NCBI RefSeq assembly: GCF_016458305.1
Contig: NZ_JAEMHL010000004.1
Span: 186,001-250,000, forward strand
DNA from: Geomonas anaerohicana
Lineage (GTDB): Bacteria > Desulfobacterota > Desulfuromonadia > Geobacterales > Geobacteraceae
Reading direction: 5' to 3'
DNA length: 64,000 bases
Below are positions 9,279-19,505 of the stretch, one piece after another; the first letter of the stretch is position 1, and each line of letters starts with the position of its first letter. A model generated the notes under the pieces. The model did no database searches. It worked only from the letters and a program-made list of their open reading frames with translations, and was not told the DNA's origin. The translations under genes were made by a program, and so were the position numbers.

Positions 9279-11285
9279 ATGACCTTCTCCGGCGAGCCTG
9301 CGACTTCTCTTGGACTGTTGTTGCTCGCCGTTTGCTGCCAGGCCGTGTCCGGTCTGCCGCTGCTGCTGAACAAGGGCTCGAGCCTTGCCCAGCGCGCCGG
9401 TGTCGCTCTCATGGTTGCGGCATCGCTCACCGGCTGTGCCGGGGCCCTCGGCGCCGTCTTCTTTCCCGTCACCGGGACCTGGCTCCTTCCCACCGGGCTT
9501 CCTTTCGGTGGGCTGGAGATAGGTGTCGATGCGCTTTCGGCCCTCTTCCTGCTCCCCATCTTCATCGTCACCGGCTGCAGCGCCGTCTACGGCACCGGCT
9601 ACTGGCCGGTGGCGCGGCACCCCGAACATGGCGGCAAGCTCGCCTTCTTCCTGGGACTGCTGTCCGCGGCCCTCACCGTCGTGCTGCTGGCCAAAAGCAC
9701 CATGCTCTTCCTGATGGGATGGGAGGTAATGGCCCTGGCAGCCTACTTCGCACTTACTACCGAGGACGAAAAGCACGAGGTGCGCGAGGCGGGGGTCCTC
9801 TACCTGATCACGGCCCACCTGGGCGCCCTGGCGCTCTTCGCCACCTTCTCGCTCCTCAACGCCGCCACCGGCGCCTACATCTTTCCCGCTCCCGGCTCCC
9901 TTTCTGCCGCAGGCCCACTGGCCACGGCCGTATTCCTGACCGCCCTATTCGGTTTCGGGATGAAAGCGGGCGTCATGCCGCTGCACATCTGGCTCCCCTC
10001 GGCACATGCCAACGCACCCAGCCACGTCTCCGCGATTCTCTCCGGCGTGGTGCTGAAGACCGGGATCTACGGGATGATGCGCGTCTTCTCCGCTTTTGCC
10101 GATCCGCCGCTTTGGTGGGGCGCCCTGGTCCTGGTGCTGGGATGCATCTCCGCCGTGCTCGGGGTAGCCTACGCCATCGGGCAGCACGACCTGAAGCGGC
10201 TTCTGGCCTACCACAGCATCGAGAACATCGGCATCATCCTCATTGGTATCGGCATGGCGTTGATCGGCGCCAACCAGGGGTGGGAGGCACTGGTCGCGCT
10301 CGGGGCGGCGGGGGCGCTCTTGCATGTCGTCAATCACGCACTGTTCAAGGCGCTGCTCTTTCTTTCCGCCGGTTCCGTGATCCATGCCACCGGCACCAGG
10401 GAGATCGACCTCATGGGGGGCGTGGCACGCCGGCTGCCAAGGACGGCCCTGCTTTTCCTGGTCGGCGCCGTCGCTATCTGCGGACTCCCTCCTTTGAACG
10501 GCTTTGTCAGCGAGCTGATGATCTACCTGGGCGCCTTCAACTCGATCGGCGCTGCGGTCGGCCTGGGCCCATCGCTTCCGGCGCTGGCTGCACCGGTACT
10601 GGCGCTGGTGGGTGGGCTGGCTGTGGCATGTTTCGTCAAGGTGTACGGGGTGGTCTTCCTGGGGGCGCCGCGCTCGCCGGAACACGAAGCGGGGCATGAG
10701 GCGGGTGTCGGCATGTTGGTCCCCATGGGGGTGATTGCCGCGTGCTGTGCGCTGATCGGACTGGCGCCGGGGCTGCTGGTTCCGGTCCTGAACGGCGCCC
10801 TGGGTGCGTACGGCGGGACGCTAGCCTTGCAGCAAGGGATCGCGCACCTCGTCCCGTTCGGCTGGCTCTCGGTCCTTGGGATAGGGATGATCCTGGTGCT
10901 GGTGTTTCTCTGGGGCTTCTTCGCCAGGCGTGCTGCCCGCTTACCGGTGCCGGTCGCGCCGACCTGGGGCTGCGGATACCTGAGGCCGACGCCGCGCATG
11001 CAGTACACGGCGTCCTCGTTCGGGGCCATCCTGGTCGGGTGGTTCGCGCTGCTTCTCCGTCCGGAGCGGCACCGGGAAGAGGTGAATGGACTTTTCCCGG
11101 TGCATGCCAGCCACGAGAGTCACGTTCCGGAGACGGTGCTGGAGAAGGGGTATCTCCCGTTTCTGGAGTACCTGTTCGAGAAGGCCCAGCCGGTGCGGCG
11201 CCTGCAGCACGGTAAGTTGAACATCTACATCTTCTACACCTTCGTGACGCTGGTGCTGCTGCTCGCCATTACCAGCGGGCAATAG
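9279..11285 (+). CDS. HyfB/NuoL-like proton-pumping membrane subunit (orphan copy)
   Basis: A 668-residue polytopic protein of the proton-conducting transporter family (NuoL/M/N, Mrp antiporter, HyfB). It has the conserved core (HIWLPSAHANAPSHVSAILSG; LLAYHSIENIGIILIG; HVVNHALFKALLFLSAGS) and the HyfB C-terminal part (TWGCGYLRPTPRMQYTASSF, RRLQHGKLNIYI). It is a close paralogue of the protein at 14349. Unlike that copy it has no HyfC-I partners in its transcript: it follows the EIIA/HTH gene and is closed by a terminator. It may exchange with the other copy in the complex, or act alone as a cation/proton antiporter. E. coli HyfB is of similar length. Confidence 0.88.
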   Translation: MTFSGEPATSLGLLLLAVCCQAVSGLPLLLNKGSSLAQRAGVALMVAASLTGCAGALGAVFFPVTGTWLLPTGLPFGGLEIGVDALSALFLLPIFIVTGCSAVYGTGYWPVARHPEHGGKLAFFLGLLSAALTVVLLAKSTMLFLMGWEVMALAAYFALTTEDEKHEVREAGVLYLITAHLGALALFATFSLLNAATGAYIFPAPGSLSAAGPLATAVFLTALFGFGMKAGVMPLHIWLPSAHANAPSHVSAILSGVVLKTGIYGMMRVFSAFADPPLWWGALVLVLGCISAVLGVAYAIGQHDLKRLLAYHSIENIGIILIGIGMALIGANQGWEALVALGAAGALLHVVNHALFKALLFLSAGSVIHATGTREIDLMGGVARRLPRTALLFLVGAVAICGLPPLNGFVSELMIYLGAFNSIGAAVGLGPSLPALAAPVLALVGGLAVACFVKVYGVVFLGAPRSPEHEAGHEAGVGMLVPMGVIAACCALIGLAPGLLVPVLNGALGAYGGTLALQQGIAHLVPFGWLSVLGIGMILVLVFLWGFFARRAARLPVPVAPTWGCGYLRPTPRMQYTASSFGAILVGWFALLLRPERHREEVNGLFPVHASHESHVPETVLEKGYLPFLEYLFEKAQPVRRLQHGKLNIYIFYTFVTLVLLLAITSGQ

Positions 11286-11304
11286 AATAGTGCGCTGCAA
11301 AAAA

Positions 11305-11340
11305 AGGCGGGCGAATAATCATTCGCCCGCCTCTGTTTTT
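11305..11340. terminator. bidirectional rho-independent terminator
   Basis: A 12-bp perfect stem (AGGCGGGCGAAT/ATTCGCCCGCCT) with a 4-base loop. T-rich sequence follows on the plus strand and an A-run precedes it, so it can stop both the HyfB-like gene and the leftward cbcSTU genes. Confidence 0.85.
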
Positions 11341-11348
11341 GGAACGCC

Positions 11349-11392
11349 TGTTCCCCTCACCCCCGCCCCTCTCCCAAAGGGCGAGGGGGGCA
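11349..11392. repeat. C/G-rich palindromic intergenic repeat
   Basis: A CCCCTC...CCC-AAAGGG-CGAGGGGGG element. One of six similar pyrimidine/purine palindromes in the window (also near 16346, 21023, 27555, 49811 and 58167). Confidence 0.55.
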
Positions 11393-11404
11393 GCCTAGAA
11401 CCTA

Positions 11405-11431
11405 GAACGTTGAACGTTGAACGTTGAACGT
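11405..11431. repeat. tandem GAACGTT heptamers
   Basis: GAACGTT is repeated three times head to tail, followed by a partial copy (GAACGT), just after the end of cbcU. Copy number of such 7-mers often varies between strains. Confidence 0.8.
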
Positions 11432-11441
11432 CCTTCGCCTT

Positions 11442-12689
11442 TTAATGCGTCTCCTTGAACACCGGCATCACCTTGTTTAAGACGTAGAAGATGCAGAAGG
11501 GGACCCCGGCGACGATGAGGGCGCCCACCAGCCCCTCCTTCAGCGTTTCCATGTTGTCAGGCCAAAGCGGCAGCACGTAGTGCATGAACCCGGAGAAGGA
11601 CGAGGAGAAGGCCTGGCCGCCGATGACGACGTTCCAGCGCATCATGAAGACCCCCAGCAGCACCAGTACGGTCCCCACCACGGCCCTCCGGATGGTCAGA
11701 CCCGGAATCAGGAACAGGACGAACGGCACCAGGTTCCCAAGCCCGTACTGCACCACGAAGATGTTCACGAAGTCCCGCTCGTAGATGACGCTTCTCAGGA
11801 TGTCCCACGACTTCACCGCCGTATAACCCCTGAATATCAGGTCCAAAAGTTCCAGCGTGATGGCCGCCACCATGAACATGAGCAGGTAGCGCGAGGTCAT
11901 GGCCACCACGTGGGCCTCCGCGCTCTTCAGCTCTTCCATGGAGGGTAGCTCGGGGTGGGCGAGCCTGCGCCGACGTGACAGCTGCTTCCGTATCTCCATG
12001 GTGAGGATGTAGGTCAGGATGCAGAGGGCGATGCCGGAAACGACCGCGGAGCAGATGAAGATGACCGGCATAAGCGGCGTCATCCAGAGTGCATTGGCCT
12101 TGACCGAGCCGAAGATAAACCCGGCGTAGCCGTGCAGGAAGCAGGCAACCGGGATGCCGGCGGCGGCGAGCTTCTTGACCGCCCGCTCGTCCGCCTCGAG
12201 CGCCTCGTGCGAGATGTCCCAGGCACCCAGCGTCAGCACGCTGAACAACAGGTACTGTCCCTGTTGCAGCGCGCTCCGCCCCTCGATGCTCTTCAACGCG
12301 AGCGCGGTCTCCACGAAGTGCTTGCGGAACACGAACCAAAGCTCGGAGGCGACGATCATGCCGTAGGTGCTGAACACGATACCGAACGCGGCGATGGCCG
12401 AGGTGAAGTGCGGCGTCATCATCACCTCGATGCCGCGCAGCGGTTGCTGCAGGTGCATCAGGAGCGGCAGCATGGCGACCGGCAGCAGCGCGAAGGAAAA
12501 CACCAGCGAGAAGCGCGCGATCCCCTTCAGCTGCTTCACGCCGAAGACGTGGTACAGCGAGGAGAGTACGAAGGCGCCGGCGACGAGGCCGGTCATGAAC
12601 GGGTACATGACGATCTGGATGGTCCAGTAGATGTACTCGTTGGGGTAGGTGAAAAACTCCTTTATGGTCCAGGCTTCTCCGTGCACCAT
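11442..12689 (-). CDS. cbcU: NrfD/HybB-type quinone-interacting membrane subunit, CbcU-like
   Basis: A 415-residue integral membrane protein of the NrfD/PsrC/HybB family with about ten hydrophobic helices. It exchanges electrons with menaquinone and passes them to or from the Fe-S partner. The start chosen is the ATG with AAGGAGGTG upstream; the open frame extends further but only as a shadow of cbcT. The gene is third in a cytochrome - ferredoxin - NrfD set, the same makeup as CbcS-CbcT-CbcU (Cbc4) of Geobacter sulfurreducens. Family certain; cbc naming by gene content and order. Confidence 0.82.
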   Translation of the reverse strand: MVHGEAWTIKEFFTYPNEYIYWTIQIVMYPFMTGLVAGAFVLSSLYHVFGVKQLKGIARFSLVFSFALLPVAMLPLLMHLQQPLRGIEVMMTPHFTSAIAAFGIVFSTYGMIVASELWFVFRKHFVETALALKSIEGRSALQQGQYLLFSVLTLGAWDISHEALEADERAVKKLAAAGIPVACFLHGYAGFIFGSVKANALWMTPLMPVIFICSAVVSGIALCILTYILTMEIRKQLSRRRRLAHPELPSMEELKSAEAHVVAMTSRYLLMFMVAAITLELLDLIFRGYTAVKSWDILRSVIYERDFVNIFVVQYGLGNLVPFVLFLIPGLTIRRAVVGTVLVLLGVFMMRWNVVIGGQAFSSSFSGFMHYVLPLWPDNMETLKEGLVGALIVAGVPFCIFYVLNKVMPVFKETH

Positions 12690-12691
12690 GG

Positions 12692-13474
12692 CTATTTCAC
12701 CTCCTTGGAAAGGCCCAGGTAAAAGACCTGCGGCTTGGTGCCGTACTCTTCCTTGAGCACATTGACGCGCTCGGTCATGATGACCTTGGTCACCGGGTCC
12801 TCGGGGTCCCTCAGGTTGCCGACCCGGCGCGCCCCGAAGGCGCAGCTGTCGACGCATGCGGTCTGCATCCCCTTGGTGATGCGGTGGTAGCAGAAGTTGC
12901 ACTTCTCGGCGACGTGGAAGACGGGATGGAAGAAGCGTACCCCGTACGGGCACCCCATGATGCAGTAGCCGCAGCCGATGCACCAGCTCCGGTCGATAAG
13001 CACCACGCCGTCGGCGGTCTGGTAGGTGGCGCCCACCGGGCAGACCTGGACGCAGGGCGGGTTGTCGCACTGGTTGCAGAGCTTGGGCACGAAGAAGGCC
13101 TTGTCGATGTCGTCGTCCTTGATCTCCTCCAACTTGCCGTGGCCGATGTCGATCCCCTTGTTGGGGAATCCGTCGCGCGCACCCTTGGGGGAGTCGATGT
13201 GGGTCTTGCCGTCCGTGGTCACCACGTAGCGCTCCACCCAGGTGCGGGTGACGTTGGCGTCGTAGGGGACCTCGTTCTCCACCTTGCATCCCTTGACGCA
13301 GAAACCGCACCCGACGCATTTGCGGGTGTCGACCAGGAAGACCCAGCGCGGCCCCTTCTGATCCTTCTCGGCCAAAAGGCGCTTGGGATCGAACAGCTCC
13401 AGACAGGAAAGGGGAATCGCCAGGCCACCGGCGAAGAGCAGTGATTTCTTACAGAAGGATCGTCTCGAAATCAT
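12692..13474 (-). CDS. cbcT: Tat-exported four-cluster ferredoxin subunit, CbcT-like
   Basis: A 260-residue HybA/NrfC-type electron carrier on the periplasmic face. The N-terminus has a twin-arginine signal (RRSFCKKSLLF followed by a hydrophobic run). Cysteine sets CVGCGFCVKGC, CNQCDNPPCVQVCP, CIGCGYCIMGCP and a CNFCYHR...CVDSC group are enough for four [4Fe-4S] clusters. Its ATG overlaps the cbcS stop, and cbcU begins 2 bases after its own stop. It should pass electrons between the membrane subunit and the tetrahaem cytochrome. Confidence 0.87.
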   Translation of the reverse strand: MISRRSFCKKSLLFAGGLAIPLSCLELFDPKRLLAEKDQKGPRWVFLVDTRKCVGCGFCVKGCKVENEVPYDANVTRTWVERYVVTTDGKTHIDSPKGARDGFPNKGIDIGHGKLEEIKDDDIDKAFFVPKLCNQCDNPPCVQVCPVGATYQTADGVVLIDRSWCIGCGYCIMGCPYGVRFFHPVFHVAEKCNFCYHRITKGMQTACVDSCAFGARRVGNLRDPEDPVTKVIMTERVNVLKEEYGTKPQVFYLGLSKEVK

Positions 13475-13947
13475 TTCTTGTGCCCCTCCTTCCTGGGATC
13501 GTGCGGCCAGTGGCAGGTAACGCAGTCCAGGCCGACGTTGTGGGTCTTGGGATCGATCCCTTTCATGATGCCTCGCCCGCTGTTGGGGTAGGGGAGGCGG
13601 GTGTGGCAGCGGGCACAGAGCTCGCGGCTACGGTCGATGGTCAGTGACTTGGGATCGTCCGGGTGGTTCAGGGCGGGGCCGTGACAGTTTTCGCAGTTGA
13701 TGTTGCGGTGCGGCGACTCCTTCATCTCGTCGTACTTGTCAGGATGGCAATCCTTGCAGAAGGCGGCCGTCTTGTACTTCACCTTCATATCTTTCCACTG
13801 CTGCTCGTTGCCGGCGCGGTGCCAGCCGTACATGTACCCCCTGGCGCCGACCCCGAAATCGGCGGGTACCAGCAAGGTACGCGCTACCAGCACCAGGGCG
13901 ATCACCACCAGCACCACGAATAGCGGGCGCCAAACATGACTCTTCAC
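13471..13947 (-). CDS. cbcS: membrane-anchored tetrahaem cytochrome c, CbcS-like
   Basis: A 158-residue protein with one N-terminal membrane helix and four CXXCH motifs (CKDCH, CENCH, CARCH, CVTCH). The chosen GTG start has AAAAGGAGG seven bases before it; a longer ATG-started frame would place that site inside the gene. It is the first gene of the leftward cbcSTU set, and in the Cbc4 complex the equivalent tetrahaem subunit connects the quinone module with soluble periplasmic cytochromes. Confidence 0.85.
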   Translation of the reverse strand: MKSHVWRPLFVVLVVIALVLVARTLLVPADFGVGARGYMYGWHRAGNEQQWKDMKVKYKTAAFCKDCHPDKYDEMKESPHRNINCENCHGPALNHPDDPKSLTIDRSRELCARCHTRLPYPNSGRGIMKGIDPKTHNVGLDCVTCHWPHDPRKEGHKK

Positions 13948-14059
13948 GGACTCCCTCCTTTTACCCAGATGTATCATTTCTCGACCGCGTGGGAAAAAAC
14001 GTCACGCTATCTCGCTTTTGTATAACAATGTTCGAACAAAAAGCGGAGCTAGTGTTTAA

Positions 14060-14087
14060 TGATAGCGGCAACCCGCTTGAAAACAAG
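14060..14087 (-). promoter_or_regulatory. possible promoter of cbcSTU
   Basis: Minus strand reads TTGTTT, 16-base spacer, TATCAT. It would give a leader of about 100 bases containing the TGTTCGAACA palindrome. Weak evidence. Confidence 0.35.
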
Positions 14088-14143
14088 GCAGTTGGCCGGT
14101 ATTGTTGTTTTATATCCTCCCGCTGGACATTAAAAATCTTTTT

Positions 14144-14172
14144 TTGACAAATCATTTTTCAGGGAGTATGGT
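14144..14172 (+). promoter_or_regulatory. sigma-70 promoter of the hyf-like operon
   Basis: TTGACA, 17-base spacer, TATGGT, in a T-rich stretch. Predicted start near 14179, leaving a long 5' leader. Confidence 0.6.
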
Positions 14173-14348
14173 TGGTTCCCTGTCGCCCCCTGTAAACAGT
14201 ATCGACACCTGGTCGCTACAGTTGAAGGGAAAAGCGGCAGTCGTGGCAGCCTTTGCTCCCCTTCCACACCGCCGGCATCCCCGGTTGTACGGGAGGTTGA
14301 AACTCGATGGGCAGATGACGATCCGTTCCTGGTTCGAAAGGGTGGGTT

Positions 14349-16325
14349 ATGTTGTTTTTTGACATGATGCGGGACCCGGCTTCCCTGGTCCTTTGCGCTA
14401 TAGCATTAGCCGGCTGTTCGGGGCTTCCCGGTCTTGTGTTGCGAGACGGGACACTCGGACAACGGCTGGCCTCGGTAGCAGCGCTCCTCAGTTCTCTCCT
14501 CGCGCTACCGTCTCTTCTCTACCTGCTGCTCGGCGGAGGAGAAGCAAGCTTCCTCCTGAACTGGAACCTCCCCTTCGGCCCCTGCGAAGTCGCCCTCGAC
14601 CCTCTCTCTGTATTCTTCCTGATCCCCATCTTCCTGGTGTTCCCTGCCGGCTCCCTCTACGCCCTCGGTTACTGGCCCGCCGCCTCGCACAGCTCCCAAC
14701 GAAGCGTCACCTTTTTCTACGGTTTGCTGGCCTGCGCCATGGCGCTGGTGGTGGTATCCCGTAACGGCGCCCTGTTCATGATGTCGTGGGAGATCATGGC
14801 GCTGTCCGGCTATTTCCTGCTGGTCGCGGAGCACGGCGAGAGCGAGGTGCGCGGCGCCGGGACGGTCTACCTGGTGGCGAGCCACCTGGGTGGGGCGGCG
14901 CTGCTGTTCCTGTTCGCCTCGCTGTTCATGATCACCGGCGGCTTCGGCTTTCCCGCCGCTGGCTCGCTCGCCGTCGGCGCGGGCCTTGCCGGGGCGCTCT
15001 TCTGGCTCGCCCTGGCCGGCTTCGGCTCCAAGGCGGGGCTCATGCCGCTGCACCTGTGGCTCCCGTCGGCCCACGCCAACGCGCCCAGCCACGTCTCGGC
15101 GCTCCTCTCCGGCGTCATGCTCAAGATCGGGGTCTACGGCATCCTGCGCGTGATCTCGTTCTTCCCGGAGCGCCCGCTCTGGTGGGGCGGCGTGCTCACC
15201 GTCGCGGGCCTCGCCTCGGCGGTGATGGGGATCTGCGTCGCCTCCGCGCAAAAGGACATCAAGCGCCTCCTGGCCTACAGCAGCATCGAGAACCTGGGTA
15301 TCATCTGCGCCGGTATCGGGATGTTCCTCCTGGGGCAGGGAACCGGCAACCAGCGCCTCGCCTTCCTGGGGCTCGCCGGCGCCCTGTTCCACGTACTGAA
15401 CCACGTCATCTTCAAGCCATTGCTCTTCTTCTGCGCCGGGAGCGTCATGCACGCCGCCGGCACCCGCGACCTGGACCGGATGGGCGGGCTGGCGCGCCGG
15501 CTCCCCTACACCGCCTTCTTCACCCTGTGCGGCGCCGTCGCCATCTGCGGCCTCCCCCCCTTCAACGGTTTCGCCAGTGAAATGCTCCTCTACCTTGGCT
15601 TCTTCGGCGAGGCCCGCGCCGGTCAGCCCTTTGTGGCCCTCGGCGCGCCGGTGCTGGCCCTGGTCGGGGGCGTCGCAGTGATCTCCTTCGTGAAGCTCTA
15701 TGGCATCGCCTTCTTGGGGGAGCCGCGTACAGCCGAGGCCGCCGGTGCTCACGAGGCGGCCGGCACCATGCTGGCCCCCATTGCCGTGCTCGCCTGCCTT
15801 GCCCTTACCGGCGGGCTTTTCCCGCAACTCTTCCTGGCCCTGGTGCAGCCTGCCATCCGGGGGCTCGCCCCTGACCTGGCCCACGCTGCGGTGCTCCCTA
15901 TCGCGCCGGTCTGGTTCGCGCTGGCGGGGGGAAGCGTCATCTGCCTGGCGGCTATCCTGTTCCTGTTCCTGAATGCGAAGACTAAGGGACGCACCGCTGC
16001 CGCCTCGACCTGGGGCTGCGGCTACCTCCGCCCCTCGCCGCGCATCCAGTACACCGGCAGTTCGTTCGGCGCGTTCTTCTCCTCGCTTTCAGGCTCGTTG
16101 ATCCGTACCCGGATCACGGTGGGGCAGGTGGCCGGCCTTACCCCGGCAGCGGTACGGTTGAGCTATCACCCCGAGGAAACCCTGCTGCACCGGGTGGTGC
16201 TGCCGGTGCTGAACGTCCTCGGCATCGGCTGCGCCTTCGTAAGGCGCCTGCAGCACGGCGAGGTGCAGATCTATATTCTCTATATCTTCGTGACGCTGAT
16301 GCTGCTCCTTTTGTGGGTGCATTAG
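14349..16325 (+). CDS. hyfB: Ehr complex membrane subunit, HyfB-like
   Basis: A 658-residue polytopic NuoL/HyfB-type proton-channel subunit. It has the same conserved blocks as its paralogue at 9279 (HLWLPSAHANAPSHVSALLSG; LLAYSSIENLGIICAG; HVLNHVIFKPLLFF; TWGCGYLRPSPRIQYTGSSF). It leads the operon hyfB-C-E-F-G-HI and should form the distal ion-pumping arm of the complex. Two ATGs are possible, 15 bases apart; the first has a GGGTGGG stretch before it. HycC/HyfB proteins have similar length. Confidence 0.9.
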   Translation: MLFFDMMRDPASLVLCAIALAGCSGLPGLVLRDGTLGQRLASVAALLSSLLALPSLLYLLLGGGEASFLLNWNLPFGPCEVALDPLSVFFLIPIFLVFPAGSLYALGYWPAASHSSQRSVTFFYGLLACAMALVVVSRNGALFMMSWEIMALSGYFLLVAEHGESEVRGAGTVYLVASHLGGAALLFLFASLFMITGGFGFPAAGSLAVGAGLAGALFWLALAGFGSKAGLMPLHLWLPSAHANAPSHVSALLSGVMLKIGVYGILRVISFFPERPLWWGGVLTVAGLASAVMGICVASAQKDIKRLLAYSSIENLGIICAGIGMFLLGQGTGNQRLAFLGLAGALFHVLNHVIFKPLLFFCAGSVMHAAGTRDLDRMGGLARRLPYTAFFTLCGAVAICGLPPFNGFASEMLLYLGFFGEARAGQPFVALGAPVLALVGGVAVISFVKLYGIAFLGEPRTAEAAGAHEAAGTMLAPIAVLACLALTGGLFPQLFLALVQPAIRGLAPDLAHAAVLPIAPVWFALAGGSVICLAAILFLFLNAKTKGRTAAASTWGCGYLRPSPRIQYTGSSFGAFFSSLSGSLIRTRITVGQVAGLTPAAVRLSYHPEETLLHRVVLPVLNVLGIGCAFVRRLQHGEVQIYILYIFVTLMLLLLWVH

Positions 16326-16345
16326 AGTTTGAGACAGCCGTTTGC

Positions 16346-16444
16346 GCGGTAACTCCTCCCCCCGGAGGGGGGAGGGCGGGAGGGGGGATGCGCAGATGGT
16401 GGGTATCCCCCTCCCTAGCCCTCCCCCTCCGGGGGAGGGGGCCG
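16346..16444. repeat. C/G-rich palindromic repeat between hyfB and hyfC
   Basis: Two CCTCCCC/GGGGAGG hairpins flank a central GCAGATGGTGG segment. The same central segment is present in the element at 21023-21135 in the same operon, so the two are copies of one composite repeat. Confidence 0.65.
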
Positions 16445-16512
16445 GTATTCCGAGAGACCTCAACGGCTGCAATAAACGATTCTCCAGGAGTCTTACTCAA
16501 TAGGAGTTGGAC

Positions 16513-17421
16513 ATGATCGACACAATCTTCCACGTGGTGCTGGTGCTGGCCATGCCGCCGCTGTTGCTGGGGGTGATCGGCAAGACCAAGGCGGCCTTCG
16601 CCGGACGGGTGGGCGCTCCTTTCCTGCAGCCCTACTACGACATGGGGCGGCTCATGAAGAAGGGGATCGTCCTCTCCGACAGCACCACCTGGATCTTCCG
16701 CGCCGGCCCGGTGGTGACGCTCGCTGCCACGCTGTTCGCCGCGCTCCTGGTGCCGCTGGGTAAGCATCCCGCTCCGATCTCCTTCGAGGGGGACATGATC
16801 CTGTTCGCCTACCTCTTCGCCCTGGGGCGTTTCTTCACCACCACGGCGGCGCTCGACACCGCCTCCAGCTTCGAGGGGATGGGGGCGGCCCGCGAGGTGA
16901 GCTTCTCCTGCCTCGCCGAACCGACGCTTTTCTTCGCCCTGATCACGCTGACCAGGCTCTCCGGGACCATGAGCCTCACCCCCATGCTGCAACACGTGAC
17001 GCTTCCGGTCTGGATGGGGACCGGCGCCTCGCTCATCCTGCTTTTGGCCGGCCTGTTCGTGGTGCTCCTGGCGGAGAACTGCCGCATCCCGTTTGACGAC
17101 CCCAACACCCACCTCGAGCTCACCATGATCCACGAGGTGATGGTGCTGGACCACAGCGGCCCCTACTTCTGCTGCGTCCTCTACGGCGCCGCGCTGAAGC
17201 TCTACCTCCTGGGCGCGCTCTTCGTGAACATCGCCCTCCCCTTCGCCTCGGGGAACGCCTACCTCGACTGGGTGGTCTTCGCGGCGGGGATGCTGCTCCT
17301 CGCCGTCGCCATCGGGGTGGTGGAGTCGGTGATGGCGCGCCTGAGGCTGATCCGCGTGCCGCAGCTCCTGGTGGCGGCCTTGATCCTGACCGCATTCTCC
17401 CTGGTCCTGGTTGTGAGGTGA
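16513..17421 (+). CDS. hyfC: Ehr complex membrane subunit, HyfC/NuoH-like
   Basis: A 302-residue membrane protein of the NuoH/HycD/HyfC family, the link between the membrane arm and the hydrophilic part. Recognisable blocks are QPYYDMGRLMKK near residue 40, FEGMGAAREVSFSCLAEP and ENCRIPFDDPNTHLELTMIHE, whose acidic residues belong to the quinone/proton path in complex I relatives. The ATG was preferred over an upstream TTG because AGGAG stands six bases before it. Confidence 0.92.
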   Translation: MIDTIFHVVLVLAMPPLLLGVIGKTKAAFAGRVGAPFLQPYYDMGRLMKKGIVLSDSTTWIFRAGPVVTLAATLFAALLVPLGKHPAPISFEGDMILFAYLFALGRFFTTTAALDTASSFEGMGAAREVSFSCLAEPTLFFALITLTRLSGTMSLTPMLQHVTLPVWMGTGASLILLLAGLFVVLLAENCRIPFDDPNTHLELTMIHEVMVLDHSGPYFCCVLYGAALKLYLLGALFVNIALPFASGNAYLDWVVFAAGMLLLAVAIGVVESVMARLRLIRVPQLLVAALILTAFSLVLVVR

Positions 17422-17425
17422 CCCT

Positions 17426-18067
17426 ATGAATTCCCTGGCTGACCAGCTGCTGGTACTCTGCCTCCTGATCAACTTCGCCGTCCTGGGCACCAGCCGGCTC
17501 GCATTCTCGGTGCGCTGTGTTGCTGTGCAGGGGGTGCTGCTCGGGACGCTCCCGGCGCTGGTGCATCCCTTCTCCTGGCACGTCAGCTTCATCGTGGTGA
17601 GCATCATCCTGGTCAAGGGGGGGCTGATCCCGGTCCTGATCATCCGCGCCATCAAGAAGGCGGAGATCGAGCGTGAGTTCTCCCCGTTCATCGGCTACAT
17701 CCCCTCGCTGGTGCTGGGGGCGCTCTTCACCTCGCTCGCCTTCATCTTCGCCGCCAAGCTCCCGCTCTCGCCCGAGCACGAGGGGCTCCTGATCGTGCCG
17801 GCCGCTGCTGCGACCCTGATGAGCGGCTTCCTGGTGCTCATGGGGCGGCGCAAGGCGATCTCGCAGGTGCTGGGCTACCTGCTCATGGAAAACGGCATCT
17901 TCCTGTTCGGCCTGCTCCTGGCGGATGCCATGCCGGTCATGGTGGAGGCGGGGGCGCTCCTCGACCTCCTGGTCGGCATCTTCGTCATGGGCATCGTCAT
18001 CAACCACATCAGCCGCGAGTTCTCGAGCATCGACACCTCGAGACTCTCCGCGCTGAGGGAGGAATAG
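17426..18067 (+). CDS. hyfE: Ehr complex membrane subunit, HyfE-like
   Basis: A 213-residue membrane protein with six or seven helices resembling HyfE, which combines NuoK-like features. Only 4 bases separate it from hyfC and 4 from hyfF. E. coli HyfE is of nearly the same length. Presence of HyfE and HyfF marks this as a hydrogenase-4-type (larger) membrane arm, not the smaller hydrogenase-3 type. Confidence 0.85.
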   Translation: MNSLADQLLVLCLLINFAVLGTSRLAFSVRCVAVQGVLLGTLPALVHPFSWHVSFIVVSIILVKGGLIPVLIIRAIKKAEIEREFSPFIGYIPSLVLGALFTSLAFIFAAKLPLSPEHEGLLIVPAAAATLMSGFLVLMGRRKAISQVLGYLLMENGIFLFGLLLADAMPVMVEAGALLDLLVGIFVMGIVINHISREFSSIDTSRLSALREE

Positions 18068-18071
18068 CGAC

Positions 18072-19501
<1,430 letters not shown>

Positions 19502-19505
<4 letters not shown>

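Larger units (their letters stand above)
13948..14348. other. divergent regulatory gap between cbcSTU and the hyf-like operon
   Basis: About 400 bases without a gene. The left half is AT-rich and has a perfect TGTTCGAACA palindrome at 14029-14038, a possible regulator site. Candidate promoters for both directions lie inside. The right half is a GC-rich leader of roughly 170 bases before the hyfB-like ATG; no known riboswitch was recognised in it. Confidence 0.6.

Noticed and set aside
9239..10699. 486-residue frame overlapping the orphan HyfB-like gene
   Set aside because: Arg/Gly/Pro-rich shadow translation in another frame of a GC-rich gene.
11442..13319. 625-residue product for the NrfD-like gene
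   Set aside because: The first 210 residues are an out-of-frame reading of the ferredoxin gene; the ATG with AAGGAGGTG is the true start.
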